DNA of 64,000 nucleotides from CAYSCW01 sp964449165 (lineage in GTDB: Bacteria; Acidobacteriota; Aminicenantia; Aminicenantales; Aminicenantaceae), in the NCBI GenBank assembly GCA_964449165.1, contig CAYVAT010000008.1, forward strand, positions 21,271 through 85,270, in the 5' to 3' direction. The notes below the pieces were generated by a model. The model did not search any database. It saw nothing but the letters and a program-made list of their open reading frames with translations, and had not been told where the DNA came from. Of this stretch, positions 1 to 9,269 are shown one piece after another. Made by a program: the position numbers and the translations under genes. Numbering within the stretch: position 1 is the first letter of the stretch; each line of letters starts with the position of its first letter.

Positions 1-1154
1 AGCGCCACGGCCTCCACACCCAGCCCGATTTTTTCATCAACAGGTACGGGAGTCGATCTCTTGGAGTGCTGGTGGCCCTTATCGGTGTTTTTTCCATCAT
101 CCCCTACCTTCAACTTCAGCTTTCAGGTCTGGGTTTGATCGTTGAAGTAGCCAGCAACAGAGCCGTCAGTTCTCATCTGGCTATTGTTATCTCCTTTATT
201 TTGACTTGTGCCTTTGTCTACACCAGCGGAATAAAGGGGGCAGCCTGGGTGGCTATTATCAAGGATGTGTTGATGGTTCTTGCGGTGGGAATCGTGGGCA
301 TAGGAGTTCCTCTCATTTATTTTGGGAGCTTTGGGAAGATGTTTCGAGCCCTCATACAACAGCATCCCCACCACCTTGTTCTTCCCGGTGCAACGGCCCA
401 TATGAGTGTAGGCTGGGTGATGTCCACGGTTCTTCTTACCGGCTTAGGCTTCTATATGTGGCCCCATGTGTTCGGATCCGCATTTTCGGCAAAGAGCGCA
501 AAGATCATAAAGCGCAATGCTGTCATCATGCCTTTCTATCAGATTCCGATTCTTCTTGTCTTCATGGTGGGATTCACCGCCCTTCTTGTCATTCCGGGCT
601 TAGAAAACGGGGATATGGCTTTTCTGGAGTTAGTCAATAAGACCTATCCCTCTTGGTTCATGGGTTTTGTGGGTGCAGCTGGAGCGGTGACAGCTATGGT
701 CCCTTCAGCCATCTTGGTTCTCTTTGCTGCCACCCTTTTGGCCAAGAATGTCTACCAGTCTGGTTTTCGTCCACAAGCCAGCGAAGAGAAAGTCATGAGC
801 CTTTCCCGGTTCATGGTGCTGGCCGTCACCACTCTTGCCCTTGTTTTTGCCATCTTTCTTCCCAATGAGCTGGTTCCTTTGCTCATCTTCGGCTATGATG
901 GCGTCAGCCAGTTTTTCCCAGGAGTGGTTTTAGGCCTTTTCTGGAAGAGGGTGACCAAGGCTGGTGTCTTTTCCGGGTTGTTAACAGGAGTAGCAGTGGT
1001 GATACTTCTCGTTCTTGGAGGCAAGGATCCCTTCTTGGGGATGAATGCCGGGTTTGTGGGCTTGGTGGTCAATTCCGTCATCACTTTAGGAGTAAGCCTG
1101 ATGAGAAAGCCTCGGATTCAAGGATTCGAGGGAAAGCAAGAATGCATAAATTGA
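1..1154 (+). CDS. Sodium:solute symporter (SSS family), 5' end cut by window
   Basis: Membrane transporter of the sodium/solute symporter family, which couples Na+ (or H+) entry to uptake of a solute. The reading frame is open from the first bases of the window, and its first visible residues include a PDFFxxRYGSR motif typical of the cytoplasmic loop of the family. The GTG at 66 is therefore internal, and the true start lies upstream of the window. About nine hydrophobic segments follow, including the ISGLG-like stretch and the SGIKGAAWVAIIKD segment typical of the family. The C-terminus is short and basic. The substrate cannot be told from sequence. It sits 25 bp before an M20 amidohydrolase read in the same direction, so the pair may import and hydrolyse an N-acyl or peptide-like compound (inference). 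Confidence 0.85.
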   Translation, partial: RHGLHTQPDFFINRYGSRSLGVLVALIGVFSIIPYLQLQLSGLGLIVEVASNRAVSSHLAIVISFILTCAFVYTSGIKGAAWVAIIKDVLMVLAVGIVGIGVPLIYFGSFGKMFRALIQQHPHHLVLPGATAHMSVGWVMSTVLLTGLGFYMWPHVFGSAFSAKSAKIIKRNAVIMPFYQIPILLVFMVGFTALLVIPGLENGDMAFLELVNKTYPSWFMGFVGAAGAVTAMVPSAILVLFAATLLAKNVYQSGFRPQASEEKVMSLSRFMVLAVTTLALVFAIFLPNELVPLLIFGYDGVSQFFPGVVLGLFWKRVTKAGVFSGLLTGVAVVILLVLGGKDPFLGMNAGFVGLVVNSVITLGVSLMRKPRIQGFEGKQECIN

Positions 1155-1179
1155 TATTGTTTCAGGTATGGAGGATAAA

Positions 1180-2349
1180 ATGATCGAGGGATTAAAGAAA
1201 GAGATTAAGGAATTGACCCCGAAAATTGTCCAATGGCGGAGGGACTTCCACCGTCATCCTGAGATTGCTCTCCAGGAGCACCGAACCTCATCTGTCATTC
1301 GCACATTCTTGGAGGATCTCGGTATTCCTGTGGTCACTCTCGCCAAGACGGGATTAAAAGGAGTCCTGGAAGGGAAGCCGGGAGGAAGAACCGTTGCTTT
1401 GAGAGCTGATATGGATGCTCTCCCTTTAAGGGAGGAAGGGGATAAGGAATATATTTCAGAAAATCCAGAAGCTGCCCACGCCTGCGCTCACGACGGTCAT
1501 ATGGCTATCGTCATGGCAGCGGCTGAGCTCCTTTCCCGCAGAAAAGGCAGTTTTAAGGGCAGAGTCATCTTCCTTTTCCAGCCTTCGGAGGAGAAGCTTC
1601 CTGGAGGAGCCAAGAAGATGATCGAAGAAGGGGCACTGGAGGAAGTCGATGCCATTTTTGGGCTCCATCTCTGGCAATCTCTTCCTACTGGAAGCTTGGG
1701 GATTGTCAAGGGCCCGATGATGGCTCAGCCTGATCAGTTTTCCATCATAATCAAGGGGAGAGGGGGGCACGGCTCTATGCCCCAGACAACAGTAGATCCT
1801 ATCCTTGTGGCTTCCCATCTTGTGGTTAACGCACAGAGTATCGTCAGTCGTAATGTGGATCCTCTCAAGCCTGCGGTTGTTTCTTTTGGGACCGTGGAAG
1901 GAGGGACGATTTACAATGTCATCCCCAACGAGGTGAGGCTGACCGGAACAGTGAGGACTTTTGATCCAGCACTCCAGCACCTGGCAGAGAGACGGCTGCA
2001 GGAGATAACAGAGGAGACATGTAAGGTTTTTGGTGCTTCTGGCCAGGTCGATTACGAAAAAGGATATCCTCCTCTTGTCAACAATGATGCTATGGTGGAT
2101 TTTGTCCTGGAGACGGCCAAGAAGGCATTAGGCAAGGAAAATATTAGATCCATAGACCCTGTTATGGGAGGTGAGGACTTTGCCTACTACCTGCAGAGAA
2201 TTCCTGGCGCTTTCTTCTTCTTCGGGATGGGCGACGGCATGGAATTTCCCCATCATCACCCTGCCTTTGACCTGGATGAGAAGGCGCTGCCTCTGGCCTC
2301 ACTCCTGATGAGCTCTCTGGCCTTAGAGTACTTGAAAAAAGTTGCGTGA
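1180..2349 (+). CDS. M20 family metallo-amidohydrolase (hippurate hydrolase/amidase type)
   Basis: Predicted cytoplasmic zinc amidohydrolase of peptidase family M20D, which removes an acyl group from N-acyl amino acids or related amides. Visible metal-site motifs are LRADMDALPL, a C-A-H-D-G-H segment, a PSEE segment, and near the C-terminus GGEDFAYY and HHHPAFDLDE. The dimerisation domain (IIIKGRGGHGSMP) sits in the middle. The length (about 390 residues) is normal. An upstream in-frame ATG exists at 1168, but GGAGG at 1170-1174 lies five bases before the ATG at 1180, so 1180 is preferred. The specific substrate is unknown. The gene follows a Na+ symporter closely and is probably cotranscribed with it. 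Confidence 0.88.
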   Translation: MIEGLKKEIKELTPKIVQWRRDFHRHPEIALQEHRTSSVIRTFLEDLGIPVVTLAKTGLKGVLEGKPGGRTVALRADMDALPLREEGDKEYISENPEAAHACAHDGHMAIVMAAAELLSRRKGSFKGRVIFLFQPSEEKLPGGAKKMIEEGALEEVDAIFGLHLWQSLPTGSLGIVKGPMMAQPDQFSIIIKGRGGHGSMPQTTVDPILVASHLVVNAQSIVSRNVDPLKPAVVSFGTVEGGTIYNVIPNEVRLTGTVRTFDPALQHLAERRLQEITEETCKVFGASGQVDYEKGYPPLVNNDAMVDFVLETAKKALGKENIRSIDPVMGGEDFAYYLQRIPGAFFFFGMGDGMEFPHHHPAFDLDEKALPLASLLMSSLALEYLKKVA

Positions 2350-2408
2350 ACCGTAAGTGCAAAGTTGAATTAATTGTTTAAGATGTCTTGATGGAATAAA
2401 GAGTCGAC

Positions 2409-2969
2409 ATGCGTTTTCCTCTTATTTTAGCCATTGCTTTAGCCTTAGCCATGGATGCCTTTGCTGTCTCTGTGGGCCTCAGCTTGAGCCGGAAAGGGTT
2501 GACTGGAAAACAGACGTCCAGGATAGCTATCCATTTCGGCTTTTTCCAGTTCATGATGCCTATTATCGGATGGCTGGCAGGGCAGAGTGTACTCCGCTAT
2601 ATCCAGGCCGTCGATCATTGGATCGCTTTTGCCTTACTGTCTTTTATCGGTGGTAAGATGATCTATGAATCTTTTTCCAGTCAGAAACGATTGGAAAGGA
2701 AGGATTCTGATCCCACAAAAGGCTTGTCTTTGCTCATGCTTTCTGTGGCCACGAGTATTGATGCCTTGGCTGTGGGATTAAGCCTTGCGTTCATTCATGT
2801 CAATATCTTGTATCCTGCTGCAGTTATAGGAGTGGTGACTTTTCTGTTGACCATTGCAGGAGTGAAAACAAGTGGTCTTCTGGGACAATGGCTGGGGAAG
2901 AGAGCTGGGCTTCTGGGAGGCCTGATCTTGATTCTCATTGGAATAAAAATTCTGTGTGAGCATTTGTGA
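2409..2969 (+). CDS. mntP: Manganese efflux pump MntP
   Basis: Small integral membrane protein of the MntP (YebN) family that exports Mn2+ and protects against manganese excess. It has about six hydrophobic helices in two repeated halves. Each half carries the family's conserved acidic motif in the membrane: AMDAFAVS near residue 16 and SIDALAVGLSLA near residue 117. The length of 186 residues is typical. It is followed by the convergent btuB-like gene, with a 7-bp-stem hairpin between them (2996-3018). No manganese riboswitch (yybP-ykoY type) was recognised in the short leader at 2350-2408. Confidence 0.88.
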   Translation: MRFPLILAIALALAMDAFAVSVGLSLSRKGLTGKQTSRIAIHFGFFQFMMPIIGWLAGQSVLRYIQAVDHWIAFALLSFIGGKMIYESFSSQKRLERKDSDPTKGLSLLMLSVATSIDALAVGLSLAFIHVNILYPAAVIGVVTFLLTIAGVKTSGLLGQWLGKRAGLLGGLILILIGIKILCEHL

Positions 2970-3047
2970 ATAGAGCCGTTATTCTGATTTTGTTTTGAGC
3001 AGCTGCCATTCCTGCTCAGTTATCTTTCGATAGGAGGAAAAATCAAT

Positions 3048-5000
3048 CTAGAAGATGACCTTTAGTCCTCCATACAGAGAAAAACCTGGAGTGCCGTATC
3101 CTTTGACCGTCTCGTATTCCTCATCGAGAAGATTTTCCGATTTGAGGAAGACCTGGACCTTGTGTAATATGTCATAGGCGAATGATGCATTCAGCAGAGA
3201 ATAAGAAGGCATGGCCACTCTGTGTGATACCCATCCGCTCCAATCCATATCCTCACTTTTCCCCATATGGATCAGGGAAAGGGTGAGGTGCGCTTTTCTC
3301 GAGAAATCACAGTTTACCCTTGCGGCGAGTTTGTGCTTCGGCCGACGCAGTAAATACTGATTTGTCACTTCATCCTTGGCTTCAATACGTGTATAGGAGG
3401 CGTTGAAGTGAAGCCCGTCATTCAGTCCTGCTTCAAGAGAAAGTTCGGCGCCTCTTGATGAGGCTCTGAGGATGTTGATGTAGCCTTGGGTGTAATCGAA
3501 GTCAATCAGATTCCTATAATCGGATGCAAAATAAGTAAGTCCCAATTTTAATTTATTCCTGAAAAGGCTTTGTTCGATTCCCACATCCCAGCCTGTAGAT
3601 CGCTCTGCCTGTAAAGCCCTGTTTCCGACCGGGCCCCATATCGTTTCTGGTGCATAAAGCTGATAGAGGGATGGAGATTTGAATCCTGTTCCGTAGCTTG
3701 CCTTGAATTTTGTTCCTGTTTGCCGGATGAAATAAGCGGGAGCGATGCGGAAGGTTACAGCCTGACCGCTCTCAGTGTGATGATCGAGACGAACTCCTAC
3801 GGTGGCAAAAAATCGATCAGCCCATCTGATTTGATCCTGAACATATATACCTGTGTTACGGGCTTTTTTTAAAGGAAAAAGGCTCGAATAAGGGCCCGAA
3901 TCGGTTTCAGAATAATAATCAGACTGGCCCATTTCCTGTTGATGCTCGAGGCCAAAAGTCAAGGTGTTTTTTTCATCAAGAAAAAGGTTATGCTGCCAGT
4001 CGAGCTTCCATTGCTGGCTTTCGAATTTTGACCGGTCTGCATCAAAGGGGTGGACGGCATCCGTTGGGTTGTCGTATTCACGGTGGTACTCAAGATAAGA
4101 TAGGTTGAGTTTTTGTTCCCATCGGTTTTGGAGAAAGAGGTGTCGGATTTGAGCTTTTAAAATAAAAGCATTGTAAAGCTGGGTGTTGTTAGGATCGTCT
4201 CCGTAGGCTCCACCAAAATTGTCTATTCCACTTTTTGTCCTTAGAGTTCTCCAGGTCAAATCAAGTTCGATGTTCTTCCGAAGACGTAAGCCTGCTTTTC
4301 CAGAAACAGTAAGATTTCTATAACTGTCTTTTTCTTGGTTTCCTTCATAGGAAGTGCTGGCAGCCGAAAAACCATTGGATCGGAAATAGGAGGCCGCCAG
4401 AGCATAATGGAGTGTATCGCTGCTTCCTCCAAATTCAGCACTGTTCAGGAATGTTCCATAGGACCCCCCAAGTGAGAGGAGATTGGCCTGGGGATTACCC
4501 CTGCCCTGTTTGGTGATGATGTTGATCACCCCGCCCAAGGCGTCTGACCCGTAAAGCGTACTCTGTGCTCCCCGTAGAATCTCGATACGCTCGATATTTG
4601 CAATGGAGAGATGAGCAAGGTCATAGGACCTAGAAGGAGTTATGGGGTCGTTGAGCTCAACTCCATCCAGCATCACCAAGGTGTGTTCTGCATTGGCTCC
4701 CCGGATAGAAACAGAGCCTGTGCCCCCGATTGGGCCATTCTGGATTACGTAGACACCCAGCACCTCTTGTAAAGCTTCAAGAACCGTGGCTATTTTCATT
4801 ATTTCCAGATCTTCTCGGCTAATTACAGTGATAGAGCTGGCAGCTTCTCTGGCAGGAATCTCTATGCGGGTGGCGGTGACAACTATTTCATGGCGAAGAG
4901 AAGATTTATCTTTCTCGGAGTCCTCTTGCTTTTCTTCGGAGAAAAGAAAGGGAGGAAAGAATAACATCGCCAAGATAATGGATAGGATTTTTTTGTTCAT
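3048..5000 (-). CDS. btuB: TonB-dependent outer-membrane receptor, BtuB type (cobalamin uptake)
   Basis: Outer-membrane beta-barrel receptor that takes up vitamin B12 or a related corrinoid using TonB energy. The protein has a signal peptide (about residues 1-21), a TonB-box-like EIVVTATR segment near residue 38, a plug domain (SITVISREDLE, SVSIRGA, VMLDGVELNDP, GSDALGGVINIIT) and a long barrel ending in an aromatic residue (VIF). 650 residues is typical for BtuB. AGGAGG at 5009-5014 sets the start. The cobalamin riboswitch at 5134-5283 in its leader is the strongest evidence for a B12-related substrate, because the receptor fold alone does not fix specificity. No BtuCDF genes are in the window. 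Confidence 0.9.
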   Translation of the reverse strand: MNKKILSIILAMLFFPPFLFSEEKQEDSEKDKSSLRHEIVVTATRIEIPAREAASSITVISREDLEIMKIATVLEALQEVLGVYVIQNGPIGGTGSVSIRGANAEHTLVMLDGVELNDPITPSRSYDLAHLSIANIERIEILRGAQSTLYGSDALGGVINIITKQGRGNPQANLLSLGGSYGTFLNSAEFGGSSDTLHYALAASYFRSNGFSAASTSYEGNQEKDSYRNLTVSGKAGLRLRKNIELDLTWRTLRTKSGIDNFGGAYGDDPNNTQLYNAFILKAQIRHLFLQNRWEQKLNLSYLEYHREYDNPTDAVHPFDADRSKFESQQWKLDWQHNLFLDEKNTLTFGLEHQQEMGQSDYYSETDSGPYSSLFPLKKARNTGIYVQDQIRWADRFFATVGVRLDHHTESGQAVTFRIAPAYFIRQTGTKFKASYGTGFKSPSLYQLYAPETIWGPVGNRALQAERSTGWDVGIEQSLFRNKLKLGLTYFASDYRNLIDFDYTQGYINILRASSRGAELSLEAGLNDGLHFNASYTRIEAKDEVTNQYLLRRPKHKLAARVNCDFSRKAHLTLSLIHMGKSEDMDWSGWVSHRVAMPSYSLLNASFAYDILHKVQVFLKSENLLDEEYETVKGYGTPGFSLYGGLKVIF

Positions 5001-5133
5001 CGTTCCAACCTCCTAAAGAATGGCCCCCGCTTAGAATGATTTTCGAGCGAATTTTGTGAGTTGCCATCTTTTCTCCAGGGGATAGGCGAGCAAAAAAAAT
5101 CAACCCTACCTTCCACCCGAAGATGGGTTTTGC

Positions 5134-5283
5134 AGGCTTAGGAGAGGTTTCCTGACTCTCGGATCATCCTCCTTCCAGACCTTCCCGTCCTCTCAAGGAC
5201 AGTGGCTTTTTCTGGAATTCGTACCCGATTACAGTAGCGGGGGCTGTGCCCGATTCTCACGGACTTCCCTGCTCGATAAGCCT
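5134..5283 (-). promoter_or_regulatory. Cobalamin riboswitch (AdoCbl/B12 element)
   Basis: On the minus strand, the leader of the BtuB-type gene shows the classical B12 riboswitch landmarks in order: GTGAGAATC, the GCCCCCGCTACTG segment, the B12-box GCCACTG, the GGGAAGG segment, and GATGATCCGAGAGTCAGG near the 3' end. A 7-bp closing helix pairs plus-strand positions 5277-5283 with 5134-5140. The aptamer ends about 134 bases before the start codon, leaving room for an expression platform. It is expected to turn the receptor off when cobalamin is plentiful. Confidence 0.95.
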
Positions 5284-5320
5284 AAAATTCGATTGTCAAA
5301 GATAGATTTTATTCTTCCTT

Positions 5321-5349
5321 AATGTATAGAGGGTTCGTATTGCTGTCAA
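5321..5349 (-). promoter_or_regulatory. Probable sigma-70 type promoter for the riboswitch-btuB transcript
   Basis: On the minus strand a perfect TTGACA (plus 5344-5349) is followed, after 17 bases, by TACATT (plus 5321-5326). A TATACA alternative lies at 15-base spacing. The expected start lies about 30 bases before the first helix of the riboswitch, which is the right place. Confidence 0.5.
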
Positions 5350-5398
5350 GCTTTTTGTTGATGAAAATAGCGCCTCCATTTCCGTGATAGCTGATGGA

Positions 5399-5475
5399 GG
5401 CGTCGGTTTCTATCCATCCTTGCCAAGACCCTCCCACCCGCCACTATGGGCTTCGGATGGACAGCAACCGCCGCC
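5399..5475 (+). repeat. Dispersed palindromic repeat, copy A
   Basis: One of four copies in the window of a 65-77 base hairpin-forming sequence. The outer arms pair (GGCGTCGGTTTCTATCCATCC with its near-complement ending in AACCGCCGCC), and the loop carries an invariant C-rich block ACCCTCCCACCCGCC followed by ATGGGCTTCG. Copy A is preceded by a further inverted repeat (GCGCCTCCAT at 5370 with ATGGAGGCG ending at 5402). It shares about 35 upstream bases with copy B. It lies in a gene-free stretch between btuB and the decarboxylase gene. Confidence 0.75.
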
Positions 5476-5546
5476 TCAGGGAAAGTCCTGTTAGATGATA
5501 TATTTTCAATCATCGGAAATGGAGACGCCCATGTTGATAAATAGAA

Positions 5547-5581
5547 CAGGCTGTCTGCCTTCCATGAAAGCGGACAGCCTG
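5547..5581. other. Stand-alone 12-bp stem hairpin
   Basis: CAGGCTGTCTGC at 5547-5558 pairs with GCGGACAGCCTG at 5570-5581 with a single wobble and an 11-base loop. No run of T follows on the plus strand, and no gene ends here. A terminator role is therefore not supported, and its function is unknown. Confidence 0.5.
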
Positions 5582-6241
5582 GTAAAGGGGATGAATTAAT
5601 GGGTTAGGGGATTTATATGGAAAACCTCGAAAAAAGGAGGAGAAAAAGTGAGGGTTTTTTTTATTTTGCAGGGTTCTGTCTCTTTTCTCATCTTTCTATA
5701 TAAATATACGTCAGAAGAACTAAAATAGTTGCAGTTTTTTTGATAAAAAATACTCTTTGAACGAGACCAAAGAAACCGTCAGCCTTTGTGTTTATTGAAA
5801 AGTTAAGAAGAATAGACATAAAAGATTATGTTATTTTTCTTTTCTTGCTTGTACAAATGATTAGGAGCGAAATAAGAGCTTTTCCTTTGCTTTTTGAACT
5901 CCCCTTTTAAGAATTTTTATTATATCATAATTTGTATTTAGATTTCAACATATTTTTTCAAATTCTTGAAAATAGCCATTTGTGAGCCTTTTTTGCACTT
6001 TTTTACCCTAAAAAAAGCATCTTTTTACAGTATTTTCGAAACAATGAATAAATTATATCCATTTTCCCTCAATTTTAGATTGTGTTTTTCCTGTTCAGAT
6101 AAAGATTTAATCTTATAGATTTCGGAAGAATCATTGAGTATCCTGATGAATGGCTCGAGCTATCCGTCGTTTTAGCGGATTGGATTTTTTTGTTTTTTTG
6201 ACTATTCAGAAGAAAGTTTTTAGAATGAAGCTCCAGGCTTA
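5582..6241. other. AT-rich region with no recognisable gene
   Basis: About 660 bases rich in A and T with many homopolymer runs. Short open frames exist here (for example on the minus strand at 6075-6272), but they lack ribosome sites and protein-like composition. It may hold the promoter of the decarboxylase gene. Nothing else is recognised. Confidence 0.6.
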
Positions 6242-6274
6242 ATGAGAAAACTATTTTATTCAAGGAGCACAAAG

Positions 6275-7693
6275 ATGGATAAAGAGGAATTCAAAAAATA
6301 TGGCTTTCAGTTCGTTGACTGGGTAGCTGACTACTTGAGTGAAATGGAAAAATATCCTGTCAGCTCTGTGTTAATGCCTGGAGATGTTCGAAGAAAACTT
6401 CCTTCTGATCCTCCTATGAAGGGAGAGTCGATGCAGAGTCTTTTTTGCGATTTTAAGGACATCATTCTTCCGGGTATCACTCACTGGCAGCATCCTTCCT
6501 GGTTTGCCTATTTCCCTGCCAACAACAGCCTCCCCTCAATCCTGGCCGAGCTGTTGACGGCTGGCATGGGTGCTCAGTGCATGAGCTGGAAGACATCTCC
6601 TGCAGCCGCCGAACTGGAGGAGCTTGTCCTGGATTGGCTGCGTCAGATGATCGGCCTTCCCGATGGGATGGCAGGAGTTATCCAGGATACAGCCTCCACG
6701 TCCACTTTGGTCTCCCTTCTCACAGCGAGAGAGAAAGCGACTTACTTTGAATCAAATAAGCTGGGCCTGAAAAAGCCTTTGATGGTCTATACATCAGAAG
6801 AGGCCCATTCGAGCGTGGTGAAGGGAGCGAAAATTGCTGGTTTCGGGAGTGAAAATATTCGTTTTATACCTACAGATGAAAAATTTGCCATGATTCCTTC
6901 TGAATTGGAAAAAGTTGTGGAAGAAGATAAGAATCAAGGATTACATCCAGCCTGTGTGGTGGCCACGTTGGGAACAACGTCTTCCACGGCCATCGATCCC
7001 TTGGCTTTGATCGGGAAGATCTGCCAGGAGCACGGGCTGTGGTTTCATGTGGATGCGGCCTATGCTGGAACCGCAGCCATCCTTCCTGAGAAAAGATGGA
7101 TGATGGAGGGGACAGAATATGCCGACTCCTTTGTTTTCAATCCGCATAAGTGGATGCTCACCAATTTTGACTGTTCCGCTTATTTTGTGAAAGATCCTTC
7201 TGCTCTGATTCAGACTTTCGAGATTCATCCTGAGTATCTGAAAACAGGTGTGGATGCCGAGGTGAAGAATTATCGTGACTGGGGGATTCAACTGGGGAGG
7301 CGCTTCCGGGCTCTCAAGCTGTGGTTTGTGATCCGCACCTATGGAGTTGAGGGACTGCAGAAAATGGTCAGAGAGCACCTCCGCTTGGCTCAGATGGTTA
7401 AGGATTGGGTGGAGGAGGATGTGCGTTTTGAGCTTATGGCCCCTGTGGATCTGAGCCTTGTTTGTTTTCGACTGAATGATGGGAGGGAAGAGGACAAATT
7501 AAATGAGCTGAACAGGGAATTTCTGGAGAGGATAAACACAACAGGGAAAGTTTTTTTAACACAGACCACATTGCGGGGAAGGTATGTCCTTAGAATGGTA
7601 ATCGCTTCCCGCGCGACAGAGGAACGTCATGTCAGGGCAGCCTGGAAGCTGATAAGATCTCAAGCCGATGAAATCCTTATGAGAGAGGGATGA
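6275..7693 (+). CDS. PLP-dependent aromatic L-amino-acid decarboxylase (group II)
   Basis: Cytoplasmic pyridoxal-phosphate enzyme that decarboxylates an aromatic amino acid (Tyr, Trp or DOPA) to the amine. Its N-terminal segment (PGITHWQHPSWFAYFP, then MSWKTSPAAAELE) closely matches the animal/plant-type AADC fold. Visible active-site residues are the stacking His of EEAHSS (about residue 178), the Asp of HVDAAYAG (about 260) and the PLP lysine of FNPHKWM (about 292). The length of 472 residues is typical. An upstream ATG at 6242 is in frame, but AGGAG at 6263-6267, eight bases before 6275, sets the start. It is transcribed alone, and no amine antiporter lies next to it, so an acid-resistance role is not indicated. 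Confidence 0.9.
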   Translation: MDKEEFKKYGFQFVDWVADYLSEMEKYPVSSVLMPGDVRRKLPSDPPMKGESMQSLFCDFKDIILPGITHWQHPSWFAYFPANNSLPSILAELLTAGMGAQCMSWKTSPAAAELEELVLDWLRQMIGLPDGMAGVIQDTASTSTLVSLLTAREKATYFESNKLGLKKPLMVYTSEEAHSSVVKGAKIAGFGSENIRFIPTDEKFAMIPSELEKVVEEDKNQGLHPACVVATLGTTSSTAIDPLALIGKICQEHGLWFHVDAAYAGTAAILPEKRWMMEGTEYADSFVFNPHKWMLTNFDCSAYFVKDPSALIQTFEIHPEYLKTGVDAEVKNYRDWGIQLGRRFRALKLWFVIRTYGVEGLQKMVREHLRLAQMVKDWVEEDVRFELMAPVDLSLVCFRLNDGREEDKLNELNREFLERINTTGKVFLTQTTLRGRYVLRMVIASRATEERHVRAAWKLIRSQADEILMREG

Positions 7694-7736
7694 AAAAAGA
7701 CTATCTGTTTTCTCCTCCCTCTAGGTTGACTGCTGA

Positions 7737-9269
7737 TTATTCCAGGCCTTCCGGTAAGCCTGCTTTCTCGAAGAATTCAGAGGCTGGCGCAATCTTAACC
7801 TTTTCGGGTTTGACATCCAGAACAAAGGTCTGTATCACCAGGTCTTCTTCCAGTACGTCCTTGGGCATGTTCGGATTGGCATAGGATATGGGCGAGGGGG
7901 TGTTGGCCACCAAAGCCTCTTTGAGGCTTTCCCCATCCTCGGTGATTATGGCGATGTAGATGTTTTCGTAATTGAGGTATTTCTTTATGGCACGGTTGAC
8001 ATCCTCATGAGTGATCCGGGGAAGTCTCTCTTGTACTTCGGCCAGGAAATCTTTATAGCCGTAGTAGTGAGAATCCATCTGCCAGCCAAGTCTTTCCCCC
8101 AGTGTCTGAGCGTAGAGTTTTGTGTAATTCAGTAGGTAGGTCCGGGTCAGTTCGAACCTTTCCTTGGGAATCCCTTCATCGACCAACTTTTGGAGTTCCC
8201 TTAATGCTTGACGAAGGACAAAATGACGGTTGGAATTGGCCAAGGGACGGATCCAGATGGAAAAATACTGCTGCTGCCGACAGTAATTTGTTGCCGGATA
8301 CTTACGCCTTCCTTGGATAAAGTGCTCGATGTAAGCGTAATCTCCGTAATTCTGCCCTCTTTCCTCCCGAATTTTTTGAAAGAGGAGTGAGAGATGCTGT
8401 CTGTGTTCACCGAAATGAGAGCCTGCAATCCAGAGAGCGAAGAAATCGTCATCAGCTCTTGAGATGGGAAGGGGAAATCCCATGGAAATGGCTGTGGCCG
8501 GAGTCTTTTTTTCAGCGATGACAATCTCCAGTCCTTCCGGCATCCGTTGCTCGCCAAGAGCGAGGCGGGGAGTGTACCCTTCGGGAAGAACAGAAAAATC
8601 TTCCATCACCTTTTGGGGGAAGTCCTCCGGATAGCCTCCAGCGAGGCCTATAATGATATTTCCTTGAATGAAATGATTCTTGTAGAATTCTTTCACATTG
8701 TCCGGGGTGAGAGATTCAAGGCTTTCCACTGTCCCTGCTTCGTGATGTCCATAAGAATATCCTTCATACATCATAAGATTCAGAATTTCTTTTCCGAACT
8801 GTTCGTCCCTGTTTCCAACCAGGGTTTTTTCCAAGAAGTCTATCTGGTTTGTTTTTATGCGGGTAAAGTCCTCCGGACGGAAGCCTGGGTCGAGGATCAT
8901 ATCTTTGAATAGGGTGTAATATTCCATTAAATTGTCCTTGTGGATCGTACCTGAGAAAACAGACATCTCCTTATCCACGCTGAGACTGACTGCGGCAGCC
9001 ATAGGATAGAATTTCTTTTGAATTTCCTTGTATGTCAGGGTTTTGCTCCCGCCTTCGGCCAGCAGGCTGAATGCAAGCTGGCACAGGCCTTCTTTTCCTC
9101 GGGGATCGTTGGCTGATCCCACATTCAGGAGGATTCTGAAACTCACCAGTGGATTGTCTTCAAAGGGGAGAAGTTCGGATGAGAGTTTGTTCGGGCTTTT
9201 TTTGGTACAGGTCACAAGCATGAGTAATAGACCTAAGATGAGAATGCCTAGGATAGAGTTTTTTCTCAT
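7737..9269 (-). CDS. M16 peptidase-like protein without active-site motif (lipoprotein)
   Basis: Predicted partner subunit of a heterodimeric M16B zinc protease. The N-terminus is a lipoprotein signal (hydrophobic stretch ending LVTC, lipid-attachment Cys about residue 21), so it is probably anchored in a membrane facing the periplasm. At the position of the zinc motif HxxEH the sequence reads GLCQLAFSLLAEGG, with no histidines, so this subunit should be catalytically inactive. The C-terminal M16 domain has the usual RGQNYGDYAY segment, which helps shape the partner's active site. It overlaps the active subunit gene by four bases (ATGA), consistent with paired translation. Confidence 0.88.
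   Translation of the reverse strand: MRKNSILGILILGLLLMLVTCTKKSPNKLSSELLPFEDNPLVSFRILLNVGSANDPRGKEGLCQLAFSLLAEGGSKTLTYKEIQKKFYPMAAAVSLSVDKEMSVFSGTIHKDNLMEYYTLFKDMILDPGFRPEDFTRIKTNQIDFLEKTLVGNRDEQFGKEILNLMMYEGYSYGHHEAGTVESLESLTPDNVKEFYKNHFIQGNIIIGLAGGYPEDFPQKVMEDFSVLPEGYTPRLALGEQRMPEGLEIVIAEKKTPATAISMGFPLPISRADDDFFALWIAGSHFGEHRQHLSLLFQKIREERGQNYGDYAYIEHFIQGRRKYPATNYCRQQQYFSIWIRPLANSNRHFVLRQALRELQKLVDEGIPKERFELTRTYLLNYTKLYAQTLGERLGWQMDSHYYGYKDFLAEVQERLPRITHEDVNRAIKKYLNYENIYIAIITEDGESLKEALVANTPSPISYANPNMPKDVLEEDLVIQTFVLDVKPEKVKIAPASEFFEKAGLPEGLE

Noticed and set aside
2996..3018. Hairpin between mntP and btuB as a terminator
   Set aside because: Seven-base stem with no T run on either strand, so a terminator role is not supported.
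6075..6272. 65-residue minus-strand frame before the decarboxylase gene
   Set aside because: No ribosome site, AT-driven composition, and it overlaps the start of the real gene.
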